In this document: positions 1 to 7,269 of the stretch, piece after piece
Layout: the number at the start of each line of letters is the position of its first letter
Numbering within the stretch: position 1 is the first letter of the stretch
NCBI GenBank assembly: GCA_030830765.1
Contig: JAURMJ010000434.1
Location: 1 to 12,160 of the forward strand
Source of the DNA: Quisquiliibacterium sp.
Lineage (GTDB): Bacteria > Pseudomonadota > Gammaproteobacteria > Burkholderiales > Burkholderiaceae_E
Length of the DNA: 12,160 nt
Direction of reading: 5' to 3'
The notes under the pieces: generated by a model
Seen by the model: the letters and a program-made list of their open reading frames with translations, nothing else
The model's database searches: none
What the model was told of the DNA's origin: nothing
Made by a program: the position numbers and the translations under genes

Positions 1-1
1 C

Positions 2-1045
2 TGGCGTTTCGAGGCCCAGGCCCGCACGCTTGAGGAAATCGCAGCCACCCGGGGTGAATCGTTCTATCGTGGTCGCCTGGCTGCCGCGATCGCCGATTTT
101 GCGCGCAGGACAGGTGGGTCGATTACTGAAGCGGATCTGGCGGCCCACCAGTGCAACTGGGTGGAGCCGATTTCACAGGACTACCACGGCTGTACGGTGC
201 ATGAGCTTCCAACGAACGGCTCCGGAATTGCTGCGCTGATCGCACTGGGAATTCTTGAGAACCTTCCGGTAAGTGCAACGCTTCCCGATTCGGCCGAGCG
301 GATTCATCTGCAGGTTGAAGCCATGCGCGCTGCGTTTGCTGATGCGCATCAGCACATCGCTGATCCGGAGCATATGCAGGTCAAGCCGGGTCAACTGCTG
401 GATCCCTCCTATTTGGCGGCGCGGGCCAGGTTGATCGATCCTGCGCGAGCTGGCAGCTACCCCGCTGGGGAGCCACCGCGCGGAGGGACCGTCTATCTTT
501 GTGCGGCAGACGCCGAGGGTCGGATGGTGTCGCTGATCCAGTCGAACTTCAAGGGTTTCGGCTCAGGCGTCGTCGTGCCCGATACCGGAATTTCGCTGCA
601 CAACCGCGGGATGGGTTTCTCGCTGAAGGCGGGTCACCCGAACGAGATTGCCCCTGGAAAGCGCCCGTACCACACGATCATCCCGGCATTCATGACCCGG
701 CAGGGCCGGCCGGTGATGGCCTTTGGCGTGATGGGCGGCAACATGCAGCCACAGGGGCACCTGCAGGTTGCGATGCGGTTCATAGACGATGGACTCAATC
801 CACAGTCGTGTTCAGATGCGCCGCGCTGGCGGATCGACGACGCCGGAGAGCTGACGGTCGAGGCCAGCATGCCTGCGCAGACGGTCGAAGGCCTTCGCGC
901 GATGGGGCATGCGGTCAAGGTGATGCCGGTTGACAGCCTGGACTTCGGAAGTTGTCAGGCGATTGCGACGCTGACCGATGACCCGAAGGATGGCTACGCA
1001 TCCGGTTCAGACCATCGTCGCGATGGCCATGCCGGCGGCTTCTGA
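2..1045 (+). CDS. Gamma-glutamyltransferase-like Ntn hydrolase, C-terminal part (5' end outside window)
   Basis: This reading frame is open from base 2, so the gene begins upstream; 347 C-terminal codons are present, and the first ATG at 161 is internal. Family members cleave themselves before a threonine that becomes the N-terminal nucleophile of the small subunit. Here that is the Thr of RGGTVYL, residue 163 of the visible part (codon at 488). Further family signatures are QSNFKGFGSG, the LHNRGMGFSL loop, GKRPYHTIIPA, and MGGNMQPQGHLQV. The C-terminus (GSDHRRDGHAGGF) is typical of complete members, so the 3' end is intact. The nucleophile is followed by VYL rather than the Thr-His of classical glutathione-cleaving enzymes, which resembles the YwrD/HpxW-like branch. 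The true substrate is therefore uncertain: glutathione, another gamma-glutamyl compound, or an amide such as oxamate. I cannot judge a signal peptide. It converges on grxD. Confidence 0.9.
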   Translation, partial: WRFEAQARTLEEIAATRGESFYRGRLAAAIADFARRTGGSITEADLAAHQCNWVEPISQDYHGCTVHELPTNGSGIAALIALGILENLPVSATLPDSAERIHLQVEAMRAAFADAHQHIADPEHMQVKPGQLLDPSYLAARARLIDPARAGSYPAGEPPRGGTVYLCAADAEGRMVSLIQSNFKGFGSGVVVPDTGISLHNRGMGFSLKAGHPNEIAPGKRPYHTIIPAFMTRQGRPVMAFGVMGGNMQPQGHLQVAMRFIDDGLNPQSCSDAPRWRIDDAGELTVEASMPAQTVEGLRAMGHAVKVMPVDSLDFGSCQAIATLTDDPKDGYASGSDHRRDGHAGGF

Positions 1046-1080
1046 TCGAGCCGGTCCGTGTTTTCTGCGCATGTCTCGGA

Positions 1081-1105
1081 AACGCCGCTCTGGAGGAGCG
1101 GCGTT
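1081..1105. terminator. Hairpin between convergent genes, probable two-way terminator
   Basis: A perfect 10-bp inverted repeat (AACGCCGCTC / GAGCGGCGTT) with a 5-base loop lies 35 bases after the gamma-glutamyltransferase-like gene and 93 bases after the end of grxD on the other strand. The stem is GC-rich. Neither side continues into a long T tract (only TT at each end), so it is not a textbook intrinsic terminator. Its position between two converging genes is what suggests the role. Confidence 0.6.
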
Positions 1106-1198
1106 CCGGGTCGCGCTTGAGAACTCAGACCAGCAATTGCTGCGCCTCGGGCTCCGGCTTACAACACCCCGTAGAAGCAGCCCATGCTCGCCGCGGGC

Positions 1199-1519
1199 TC
1201 AGGCGGCCTGTTCGGATGCAAGCACCTTCTGCAACTCACCGGACTGATACATCTCATAGATGATGTCCGAGCCGCCAAGGAACTCCCCGCGCACATACAG
1301 TTGTGGAATCGTCGGCCAGTTGGAAAAGTCCTTGATTCCCTGACGTACTTCCTCGTCCTCAAGGACGTTGACGGTGACAAGGTTCTTGACTCCACAGGCC
1401 TTCAGGACCTGAATCGCGCGTCCCGAAAAACCGCATTGCGGGAACTGCGCTGTCCCCTTCATGAACAGCACGACCGGATTTTCGGAAACCGTCTTGCCGA
1501 TGAATTCTTTGACTTCCAT
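1199..1519 (-). CDS. grxD: Monothiol glutaredoxin, CGFS type (Grx4/GrxD)
   Basis: The 106-residue protein is a full-length single-domain monothiol glutaredoxin. It shows KGT at 21-23, the active-site motif CGFS at 29-32, the WPTIPQLY glutathione-binding segment at 68-75, and GGSD at 82-85. Proteins of this family bind a [2Fe-2S] cluster between two monomers with two glutathiones and carry clusters to target proteins, often with a BolA partner; they have little disulfide reductase activity. The frame remains open for 29 more codons upstream, to a GTG. I chose the ATG at 1519 because family members begin at MEVKEFI-like sequence and because AGAGGGG sits about 7 bases before it. It is the last gene of the hemA-prfA-prmC-grxD set, 108 bases after prmC, a gap large enough for its own promoter. 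Confidence 0.96.
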   Translation of the reverse strand: MEVKEFIGKTVSENPVVLFMKGTAQFPQCGFSGRAIQVLKACGVKNLVTVNVLEDEEVRQGIKDFSNWPTIPQLYVRGEFLGGSDIIYEMYQSGELQKVLASEQAA

Positions 1520-1553
1520 TGCGATGCCCCTCTGGCGGGTACGTAAAGACCCA

Positions 1554-1559
1554 AGTTTA
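1554..1559 (-). promoter_or_regulatory. Possible -10 box for grxD
   Basis: On the minus strand TAAACT (4 of 6 matches to TATAAT) lies 34 bases before the grxD start. A good -35-like CTGACA is present at 1586-1591, but it is 26 bases away, too far for a standard pairing. The call rests on the position and the 108-base gap. grxD may simply be read from the upstream genes. Confidence 0.2.
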
Positions 1560-1627
1560 GCAACTACGGTGATTTCCTGGTTTGGTGTCAGGCTAATTGT
1601 GCTCACCAGGCGCTTGCGCGAAGGTTG

Positions 1628-2503
1628 TCATGCCGATTGTCGCCATGTCCCGATGGTGATTCGATCCAGCCCTGCGGCGTCTTTGACCGTGCGCACTGCG
1701 TCCAATCCGGCCTTGCGCATCAGCACCTGCACAGCCGGCGCCTGGTCATAGCCATGCTCGACTAACAAGGTGCCGCTGTCGTTCAGTCGGGATGGAGCCC
1801 CAGCGCAGATCGTTCGAAGCGAGTCCAGTCCATCGTCGCCTGACGCGAGCGCGCCAGGTGGCTCGAAGCGCAGATCACCAATCCCCAGATGAGGGTCTGC
1901 TGCCGCGATGTAGGGTGGGTTCGAGATGATCAGATCAAAGCGTTCTTCATTCGCGATGGACTGCCACCAGTCGCCGATGCGAAATTCAAGTCGATTCCCG
2001 GCAAGCCTATCGGGGCATAGGTGTTCGGCATTACTTCGGGCCTGTGCGAGTGCCTCGGGGCTTCGGTCGGTTGCAATGATTTTCAGGTCCATGCGTTCGC
2101 ATGCGATCGTGATGGCGATGCATCCTGAGCCGGTTCCCAGGTCAAGCAGTCGAGCCTGAGGCGCGGCAATCTGAATGGCCAGATCGACCAGCAGTTCGGT
2201 CTCCGGGCGTGGGATCAGCACCGCTGCACTGACGGAAAATTTACGACCATGAAATTCGCGCCACCCCAGCAGGTAGGCCAGCGGCTCCTGACGGTCTCGA
2301 CGGCGAGCGGCCAGCTGAATGAATGCCTGAGCCTGTTCTGTCGGGACACGTTCGTCGCCGTGCGCGACCAGCCATTCACGGCTTTTTGCACAACAGTGCT
2401 CCAGCAGCGCGCGTGCTTCCAGCCGGGGCAGGCCGCACGATGCGATCAACCTGTCATAGGTGATGTCGCAAGTCAGTTCGGGGGAGCGCGTAGGACCGGT
2501 CAT
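1628..2503 (-). CDS. prmC: Release factor glutamine methyltransferase PrmC (HemK)
   Basis: The 291-residue product transfers a methyl group from S-adenosylmethionine to the glutamine of the GGQ motif in class-1 release factors, which speeds peptide release on the ribosome. Visible motifs are the linker segment LIPRPETE at about 97-104, the S-adenosylmethionine loop LDLGTGSG at 120-127, an acidic strand end (IIATD) after it, and the catalytic NPPY at 195-198, which holds the target glutamine. The N-terminal five-helix recognition domain occupies roughly residues 1-85. Length is slightly above the usual 275-285. I chose the ATG at 2503, 25 bases after the prfA stop; its Shine-Dalgarno is weak. 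In-frame TTG codons at 2524 and 2560 are possible alternatives, the last inside prfA. Its substrate RF1 is encoded immediately upstream, a classical pairing. Confidence 0.96.
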   Translation of the reverse strand: MTGPTRSPELTCDITYDRLIASCGLPRLEARALLEHCCAKSREWLVAHGDERVPTEQAQAFIQLAARRRDRQEPLAYLLGWREFHGRKFSVSAAVLIPRPETELLVDLAIQIAAPQARLLDLGTGSGCIAITIACERMDLKIIATDRSPEALAQARSNAEHLCPDRLAGNRLEFRIGDWWQSIANEERFDLIISNPPYIAAADPHLGIGDLRFEPPGALASGDDGLDSLRTICAGAPSRLNDSGTLLVEHGYDQAPAVQVLMRKAGLDAVRTVKDAAGLDRITIGTWRQSA

Positions 2504-2528
2504 TGCCAACGAGACGGGCGTCAATGCT

Positions 2529-3617
2529 TTACGCCGCAAGCTCCTCCGACAGGGCAGCAATCAGCTGCGCCTGCTGCGCAGCAATCAATGCATCGATCAC
2601 TTCATCAAGCTCACCATCCATCACGCGATCGAGCTTGTACAGGGTCAGGTTGATCCGGTGATCCGTGATGCGCCCCTGAGGAAAATTGTAGGTACGGATC
2701 CGCTCGGAGCGATCGCCGGAGCCGATCAGCGACTTGCGCTGCGCGGCTTCCCGGGCCTGAGTTTCGCGCTGCTGACGGTCCTTGATCCGGGCAGCCAGCA
2801 CTTTCATGGCCTTTTCCTTGTTGCGATGCTGCGAACGGTCGTCCTGGCATTCGACGACGATCCCGGTCGGCAGGTGTGTCAGCCGGACTGCAGACTCCGT
2901 CTTGTTCACGTGCTGTCCGCCTGCACCTGAGGCGCGAAACACATCGACACGAAGGTCATCCGCGTTGATTTCGATTTCCGTGCTTTCGTCGGCCTCGGGC
3001 AGCACGGCCACTGTACAGGCCGAAGTGTGAATCCGACCCTGTGCCTCGGTTTCCGGAACCCGCTGTACGCGATGTCCGCCCGACTCGAATTTCAGGCGCG
3101 CATAGACCTGCTCACCGGTGATTCGCAGGATCACCTCCTTGTAGCCGCCTAGATCCGATTCACTTTCGGACATCAGTTCGATGCGCCAGCGCTGGCGTTC
3201 GGCAAAGCGGGTGTACATCCGCAGCAGGTCGCCGGCGAACAGCGCCGATTCATCTCCGCCAGTGCCTGCGCGGATTTCGAGAATCACATCCCGCTCATCA
3301 TCCGGGTCACGGGGCAGCATCAGTCGCTGCAGGATGTCCAGCTCGAGATCGAGTTGCTGCTGTGCCATGCCAGCTTCCTCATCAGCGAACTCGCGCATTT
3401 CCGGGTCATTGCGCATGGATTCGGCAGCCTGCAGATCATCGGATGCCTGTTTCCAGGCGCGGTAGTGATCAACCAGTTGCATCAGCTCCGCGTGTTCGCG
3501 ATTCAGGCGTCGAAACTCGGCAAGATCCCTGGCTGCAGCCTCACTGGACAGCAGGCGATTGACTTCGCCCAGGCGTCGCTCGAACTGGTCGAGCTTGGCC
3601 CGCATCGTGGATTGCAT
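2529..3617 (-). CDS. prfA: Peptide chain release factor 1 (RF1)
   Basis: The 362-residue cytoplasmic protein reads UAA and UAG stop codons and triggers hydrolysis of peptidyl-tRNA. The GGQ catalytic motif is at 233-235 within [14 protein letters not shown]. The stop-codon-reading tripeptide is PET at 188-190, the PxT form of RF1 and not the SPF of RF2. [11 protein letters not shown] at 114-124 marks the start of domain 2. The N-terminal helical domain (about 1-105) starts [11 protein letters not shown], as in related Burkholderiales proteins, and supports the ATG at 3617 over the in-frame Met at residue 5. The start codon directly follows the hemA stop codon with no spacer, and no clear Shine-Dalgarno lies before it, so translation is probably coupled to hemA. 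It ends with TAA, 25 bases before prmC. Confidence 0.97.
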   Translation of the reverse strand: MQSTMRAKLDQFERRLGEVNRLLSSEAAARDLAEFRRLNREHAELMQLVDHYRAWKQASDDLQAAESMRNDPEMREFADEEAGMAQQQLDLELDILQRLMLPRDPDDERDVILEIRAGTGGDESALFAGDLLRMYTRFAERQRWRIELMSESESDLGGYKEVILRITGEQVYARLKFESGGHRVQRVPETEAQGRIHTSACTVAVLPEADESTEIEINADDLRVDVFRASGAGGQHVNKTESAVRLTHLPTGIVVECQDDRSQHRNKEKAMKVLAARIKDRQQRETQAREAAQRKSLIGSGDRSERIRTYNFPQGRITDHRINLTLYKLDRVMDGELDEVIDALIAAQQAQLIAALSEELAA

Positions 3618-4931
3618 CTACTGGCGACCGGAGTTTGAAGCGTCTGGACCGGAGTCCACGACGCCTTGCTGTGTGCTGTCGGGCAGAAGGTGATCAACGA
3701 TTCTGGTCATCGATTCACGATCTTCATGGCCGCGTTGCAGCATCACGGTTGGGCCATGCAGGAATTTGCTGGTCAATCCGTGGGCCAGCGCCTCAAGCAC
3801 TGCCTCGGGCGTATCACCACGGGCCAGCATCTTTCTGGCACGCTCCAGTTCAGCGGATTTGACGGCTTCGCCCCGCGCATGCAGCTGACGGATCACCGGC
3901 ACCATCTGGCGTGAAGAAAGCCATTGCATGAACGAGTCGACGCGGGTCTCGATGATGGCCTCTGCCTGGGCGACCGCTGCACGGCGATTTTCGACACCGG
4001 CCTGAACCTGCTTTCCGAGGTCATCCACCGTGTAAAGAAAAACATCGTCCAGGCGCGCGACTTCCATTTCGATATCCCGAGGCACGGCCAGGTCGACCAT
4101 GAAGATCGGGCGCCGTTTGCGCGCGCGCGTCGCGCGCTCGACCATGCCCAGACCAATGATCGGCAGCGTACTTGCGGTGCAGGAGACGACGATATCGAAA
4201 CGCTCGAGCGCATCGGGCAGGTCAGCCAGCCGGATGGTTTCGGCGTTGAAGCGCTGCGCCAGCTTTTCACCGCGATCCAGTGTGCGGTTCGCAATGACGA
4301 TCGATTTCGGATGCTGAGCGGCAAAATGCGTGGCGGTCAGTTCAATCATTTCGCCGGCACCAACGAACAGCACGTTGGTTTCGCGAAGATCCTCAAAGAT
4401 CCGGCGCGCAAGGCGGACTGCCGCCGCTGCCATCGACACAGAATGCGTCCCGATTTCAGTGGTCGTTCGCACTTCTTTGGCAACTGCGAACGAGCGCTGA
4501 AACAACTGGTGCAGGTGCGTACCGAGCGCGCCGGTATCGCTGGCGATGCGGACAGCCTGCTTCATCTGACCCAGGATCTGCGGCTCGCCAAGCACCATTG
4601 AATCCAGCCCGCAGGCGACCCGAAAAGCGTGTCGAACGGCATTGCCGTCGGGTAGCACATACAGGTGCGAGCTCAGGTCATTGTTGGCCAGGCCTTGTCG
4701 GCTGGACAGCCACGCGCTTAATGCAGAGGGTGCCTGGACCGGGTCCGGGGTCGCACAGTAAATCTCGGTCCGGTTGCAGGTGGACAAAATGGCTGTTTCG
4801 GGGATCAGGTCGCGCAGACCGTTCCGGATGTCGGCCATGGCCTCATGCAGACCCTCGCCCGGAAACGACACGCGCTCGCGCACATCCAGTGGTGCGGTCG
4901 TGTGGTTCAGTCCGAGGGTCAGTAGGTACAT
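3618..4931 (-). CDS. hemA: Glutamyl-tRNA reductase
   Basis: The 437-residue enzyme reduces glutamyl-tRNA(Glu) to glutamate-1-semialdehyde with NADPH. This is the first committed step of the C5 route to 5-aminolevulinate, and so to heme, siroheme and cobalamin. The N-terminal catalytic domain has GLNHTTAP at 7-14 and the nucleophilic cysteine C52 in [24 protein letters not shown] at 107-122 is the family signature. The NADPH domain begins near 185 with [10 protein letters not shown] helical dimerisation domain runs from about 315 to 415. Length matches the usual 415-440. The N-terminus [12 protein letters not shown] fits the ATG at 4931. No good Shine-Dalgarno precedes it (CACTTAGCCC), so initiation may be weak. 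It is the first gene of a group continuing with prfA, prmC and grxD, and is the only gene in this window ending in TAG. Confidence 0.97.
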   Translation of the reverse strand: MYLLTLGLNHTTAPLDVRERVSFPGEGLHEAMADIRNGLRDLIPETAILSTCNRTEIYCATPDPVQAPSALSAWLSSRQGLANNDLSSHLYVLPDGNAVRHAFRVACGLDSMVLGEPQILGQMKQAVRIASDTGALGTHLHQLFQRSFAVAKEVRTTTEIGTHSVSMAAAAVRLARRIFEDLRETNVLFVGAGEMIELTATHFAAQHPKSIVIANRTLDRGEKLAQRFNAETIRLADLPDALERFDIVVSCTASTLPIIGLGMVERATRARKRRPIFMVDLAVPRDIEMEVARLDDVFLYTVDDLGKQVQAGVENRRAAVAQAEAIIETRVDSFMQWLSSRQMVPVIRQLHARGEAVKSAELERARKMLARGDTPEAVLEALAHGLTSKFLHGPTVMLQRGHEDRESMTRIVDHLLPDSTQQGVVDSGPDASNSGRQ

Positions 4932-4956
4932 GGGCTAAGTGCTTGAATCGTCGGCA

Positions 4957-4986
4957 ATTATACGGTGGAGAGGGGGTTTTCGGCAC
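4957..4986 (-). promoter_or_regulatory. Probable sigma-70 promoter for hemA
   Basis: On the minus strand a perfect TATAAT -10 box lies at 4962-4957, 25 bases before the hemA ATG. A weak -35 (GTGCCG, 3 of 6) stands at 4986-4981 with an 18-base spacer that contains a run of C. The predicted transcript would begin near 4950 with a leader of about 20 bases. It lies in the 81-base gap after ilvA, where no terminator hairpin is evident, so some read-through from ilvA is possible. Confidence 0.55.
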
Positions 4987-5012
4987 GCGCGGTGCACACA
5001 TCGGTGTCGGCC

Positions 5013-6539
5013 TTAATGGCCGCGTGCTCCAAGGAAAAGCTGGTAGGCCGGGTGCTGGCTCTCGTCCCAGTGTCGATATCCGATCGTGGTCAGGAAGGCC
5101 TGGAACTCACCCATTTCCTGCGCAGGGACCTGAATGCCGACCAGAATCCTCCCGTAGTCAGCACCATGGTTACGGTAATGAAACAATGAGATATTCCAGT
5201 TTGGACTCATGCTGGACAGAAAGCGCATCAATGCGCCCGGGCGCTCGGGGAACTCGAAGCGGTACAGCAATTCGTCGCGGGCAAGTGGTGAATGACCTCC
5301 GACCAGGTGGCGGATGTGCAGCTTGGCCAGTTCATCGTCCGTCAGATTGAGCGTGGCAAAGCCAGCCTGGCGGAATTTTTCGGCAATCTCGTCGCCCTCT
5401 GAAGGCGCACTGATCTGCACGCCGACGAATACATGCGCCTCGGTTGCGTCGGCGATCCGGTAATTGAATTCGGTGACGTTGTGCTGTGGACCGACCAGTT
5501 CGCAGAAGCGCCTGAAGCTGCCGCGTTCTTCAGGGATTGTGATCGCGAAGACGGCTTCGCGTTTTTCGCCGATTTCCGCGCGTTCTGAGACGAAGCGCAG
5601 CCGGTCGAAGTTCATGTTCGCACCGCAGGCCACAGCAACCAGGGTTTTGTTCGACACTTGCTCACGCTCGACCCAGGCCTTGGCGCCGGCAATCGCAAGT
5701 GCACCGGCGGGTTCCAGGATTGCACGCGAATCCTGAAAAACATCCTTGATGGCAGCGCAGATGGCGTCGGTGTCGACCAGGATCACTTCGTCAACGAAGG
5801 CCTGGCAAAGCCGGAAGGTTTCTTCGCCAACTTTTTTGACGGCTGTGCCATCTGAAAACAGGCCGACGTCTTGCAACTCGATGCGCTCGCCTGCGGCCAG
5901 TGAACGGGCCATGGCGTCCGAGTCCAGCGTCTGAACGCCGATCACGCGAATCTCGGGTCGTACCTGCTTGACGTACGCGGCAATGCCTGCGATCAGCCCG
6001 CCGCCGCCGATGGCCACGAAGATGGCATCGATCGGACCTTGATGCTGGCGAAGGATTTCCATTGCAATTGTTCCCTGACCAGCAATCACGTAGGGATCAT
6101 CGAACGGGTGCACGAAAGTCAGACTTTGCTCCTGCTGCAACTGGAGCGCATGGATGTATGCATCACTGTAGGAGTCGCCATGCAAGACAACCTCGGCGCC
6201 GCGCGCACGCACCGCCTGCACCTTGAGAGCTGGCGTTGTGACCGGCATGACGATCACTGCTCGGCAGCCCAGCCGGCAGGCCGAAAGTGCAACGCCTTGA
6301 GCATGATTGCCTGCCGAAGCCGCGATCACGCCTTTGCCAAGCTGCTCGGCGGTCAGATGGGCCATCTTGTTGTAAGCCCCTCGCAACTTGAACGAAAACA
6401 CCTCCTGCATGTCCTCGCGCTTGAGCAGCAGGTGATTGCACAACCTTTCGCTCAGCTGCGCGGCGGTTTCAAGCGGAGTCTCGGCGGCAACGTCATAGAC
6501 GCGCGCGGTCAGGATGTGTTTGAGGTATTCGGTGCCCAT
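5013..6539 (-). CDS. ilvA: Threonine ammonia-lyase, biosynthetic (long form)
   Basis: The 508-residue pyridoxal-phosphate enzyme converts L-threonine to 2-oxobutanoate and ammonia, the first step of isoleucine synthesis. The cofactor lysine is K51 in FSFKLRGAYNK. The substrate loop SAGNHAQG is at 75-82, the phosphate-binding GGGG at 178-181, and CGANMNFDRLRFVSER at 305-320 closes the catalytic domain. Two ACT-like regulatory domains follow (about 327-400 and 423-495), the arrangement of the isoleucine-inhibited, valine-modulated enzyme, not the short catabolic TdcB. The frame stays open upstream into the divergent gene, but MGTEYLKHIL at 6539 fits the family start. No strong Shine-Dalgarno is visible. 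It has no other ilv gene beside it. I found no leader peptide rich in isoleucine, valine or leucine codons in the 148 bases upstream, so classical attenuation is not supported. It is followed by hemA after 81 bases. Confidence 0.96.
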   Translation of the reverse strand: MGTEYLKHILTARVYDVAAETPLETAAQLSERLCNHLLLKREDMQEVFSFKLRGAYNKMAHLTAEQLGKGVIAASAGNHAQGVALSACRLGCRAVIVMPVTTPALKVQAVRARGAEVVLHGDSYSDAYIHALQLQQEQSLTFVHPFDDPYVIAGQGTIAMEILRQHQGPIDAIFVAIGGGGLIAGIAAYVKQVRPEIRVIGVQTLDSDAMARSLAAGERIELQDVGLFSDGTAVKKVGEETFRLCQAFVDEVILVDTDAICAAIKDVFQDSRAILEPAGALAIAGAKAWVEREQVSNKTLVAVACGANMNFDRLRFVSERAEIGEKREAVFAITIPEERGSFRRFCELVGPQHNVTEFNYRIADATEAHVFVGVQISAPSEGDEIAEKFRQAGFATLNLTDDELAKLHIRHLVGGHSPLARDELLYRFEFPERPGALMRFLSSMSPNWNISLFHYRNHGADYGRILVGIQVPAQEMGEFQAFLTTIGYRHWDESQHPAYQLFLGARGH

Positions 6540-6564
6540 GGATCTGCTGCTATTTCGAACCGGG

Positions 6565-6570
6565 ATTTTA
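6565..6570 (-). promoter_or_regulatory. Possible -10 box for ilvA
   Basis: TAAAAT on the minus strand (5 of 6 matches to TATAAT) lies 25 bases before the ilvA ATG. No convincing -35 is found 16-18 bases further upstream. It is the most A/T-rich point of the divergent intergenic region. Confidence 0.35.
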
Positions 6571-6628
6571 ACCGCTCGGCATGTACGGGCTTGAGCCGGG
6601 AGGGGTTCGCGAGCCGAATCGCAGCCCG

Positions 6629-6656
6629 TCTCGCTTAAACTGACGCTAGCGCGAGA
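6629..6656. repeat. Inverted repeat in the ilvA / yqaA divergent region
   Basis: Six-base arms TCTCGC (6629-6634) and GCGAGA (6651-6656) flank a 16-base centre. That centre holds TTAAACT (a possible -10 for the rightward gene, TAAACT at 6636-6641) and overlaps the perfect palindrome CGCTAGCG (6644-6651). The arrangement could be an operator or a small hairpin in the leader. Nothing in the neighbouring genes names a regulator. Confidence 0.3.
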
Positions 6657-6687
6657 TACGGCACGATGCCCGTAGGCGCACTCATCC

Positions 6688-7179
6688 ATGGACGGCCTGG
6701 CTAGATCCCTGATCGATTGGTTTTCGCTTCCCGAGTACGGTCTGACCACCGTGTTCGTGATTGCGTTCGTTTCGGCCACCCTGCTGCCGATGGGTTCCGA
6801 GCCAGTGGTGTTTGGCTATGCGAAGCTGCATCCCGACCAATTCTGGCTGGTCATTCTGGTTGCGACTGCTGGCAATACGCTCGGAGGGATCGTCGACTAC
6901 TGGATGGGGTATGGCGCGCATGAGGCTTTCGCACGCAAGCGTGTGTCGCATATCCGCTGGATGGCGCGCCTGGGACCGAAGATCCTGTTTTTTTCCTGGC
7001 TGCCCGCCGTCGGGGACCCGTTGTGCGCTGTTGCAGGCTGGCTCAAGCTTCCGTTCTGGCGCAGCGTGGTCTGGATGACGGTCGGCAAGTTCCTGCGGTA
7101 TACCTTGATGACTTCGCTGCTGCTCTGGGTGCCGGACACCTGGTGGATGAAGATGCTCGGGCCCTTGATGGGTAAATGA
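6688..7179 (+). CDS. YqaA family small inner-membrane protein (DedA/VTT-like)
   Basis: This 163-residue hydrophobic protein matches the YqaA family in the SNARE-associated/VTT superfamily, relatives of DedA. Landmarks shared with E. coli YqaA, as I recall it, are SATLLPMGSE at 29-38, GNTLGG at 62-67, SWLPAVGDPLCAVAGW at 103-118 and GKFLRY at 133-138. I see about four hydrophobic segments (near 18-45, 51-73, 98-119 and 126-149), with a positively charged stretch (RKRVSHIR) at 83-90 between the second and third. DedA relatives work in lipid-carrier or phospholipid handling and envelope homeostasis, but YqaA itself has no settled function. The ATG at 6688 is the only reasonable start; its Shine-Dalgarno is poor. 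It is divergent from ilvA and 101 bases ahead of the large dehydrogenase, so cotranscription is possible but unproven. Confidence 0.88.
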   Translation: MDGLARSLIDWFSLPEYGLTTVFVIAFVSATLLPMGSEPVVFGYAKLHPDQFWLVILVATAGNTLGGIVDYWMGYGAHEAFARKRVSHIRWMARLGPKILFFSWLPAVGDPLCAVAGWLKLPFWRSVVWMTVGKFLRYTLMTSLLLWVPDTWWMKMLGPLMGK

Positions 7180-7182
7180 CTG

Positions 7183-7216
7183 CTGGTAACCAGAAAGACA
7201 CATTCCGTCTGGTGAC
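7183..7216. repeat. Small palindrome and repeated half-site before the dehydrogenase gene
   Basis: CTGGTAACCAG at 7183-7193 is a perfect inverted repeat with a one-base centre, immediately after the yqaA stop. A related CTGGTGAC occurs at 7209-7216, 26 bases after the start of CTGGTAAC. The pair could be an operator for the dehydrogenase. The spacing does not fit the TGGT-N3-ACCA pattern of GntR/FadR-type sites, so no regulator is named. Confidence 0.25.
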
Positions 7217-7239
7217 GTCCCCCGTGCCCGCACAGGGTC

Positions 7240-7269
7240 TTGCTGCACTGCAAGATAAACCCCTATAAA
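7240..7269 (+). promoter_or_regulatory. Possible promoter for the DUF3683 dehydrogenase
   Basis: TTGCTG at 7240-7245 and TATAAA at 7264-7269 are 18 bases apart. A 5-bp inverted repeat (CTTGC / GCAAG, 7239-7254) covers the -35 and spacer and could be an operator. This -10 is only 11 bases from the ATG, so transcription would begin at or after the AGGA Shine-Dalgarno (7273-7276). Either the message is nearly leaderless, or the real promoter is further upstream (for example GATAAA at 7254-7259). Confidence 0.35.

Noticed and set aside
1520..1606. A 29-codon N-terminal extension of GrxD from a GTG
   Set aside because: CGFS single-domain glutaredoxins start at the MEVKEFI position, which also has a good Shine-Dalgarno.
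3924..4601. A 225-codon plus-strand open frame opposite hemA
   Set aside because: Antisense to conserved HemA sequence, with no recognisable family and no credible ribosome-binding site.
5009..5021. GGCC-TTAAT-GGCC hairpin over the ilvA stop codon as a terminator
   Set aside because: Only four base pairs and no T tract follow; too weak to call.
6039..6638. A 199-codon plus-strand open frame opposite the ilvA N-terminus
   Set aside because: It covers the cofactor lysine and glycine-rich loops of IlvA on the other strand and ends in the intergenic region with no family resemblance.
6540..6779. An 80-codon upstream extension of IlvA into the divergent gene
   Set aside because: It overlaps the YqaA-like gene antisense and does not resemble any IlvA N-terminus; the family start is the ATG at 6539.
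7183..7193. CTGGTAACCAG as a GntR/FadR/LldR-type operator
   Set aside because: Half-sites are one base apart, whereas that family's sites use a three-base centre, so the family name is not supported.
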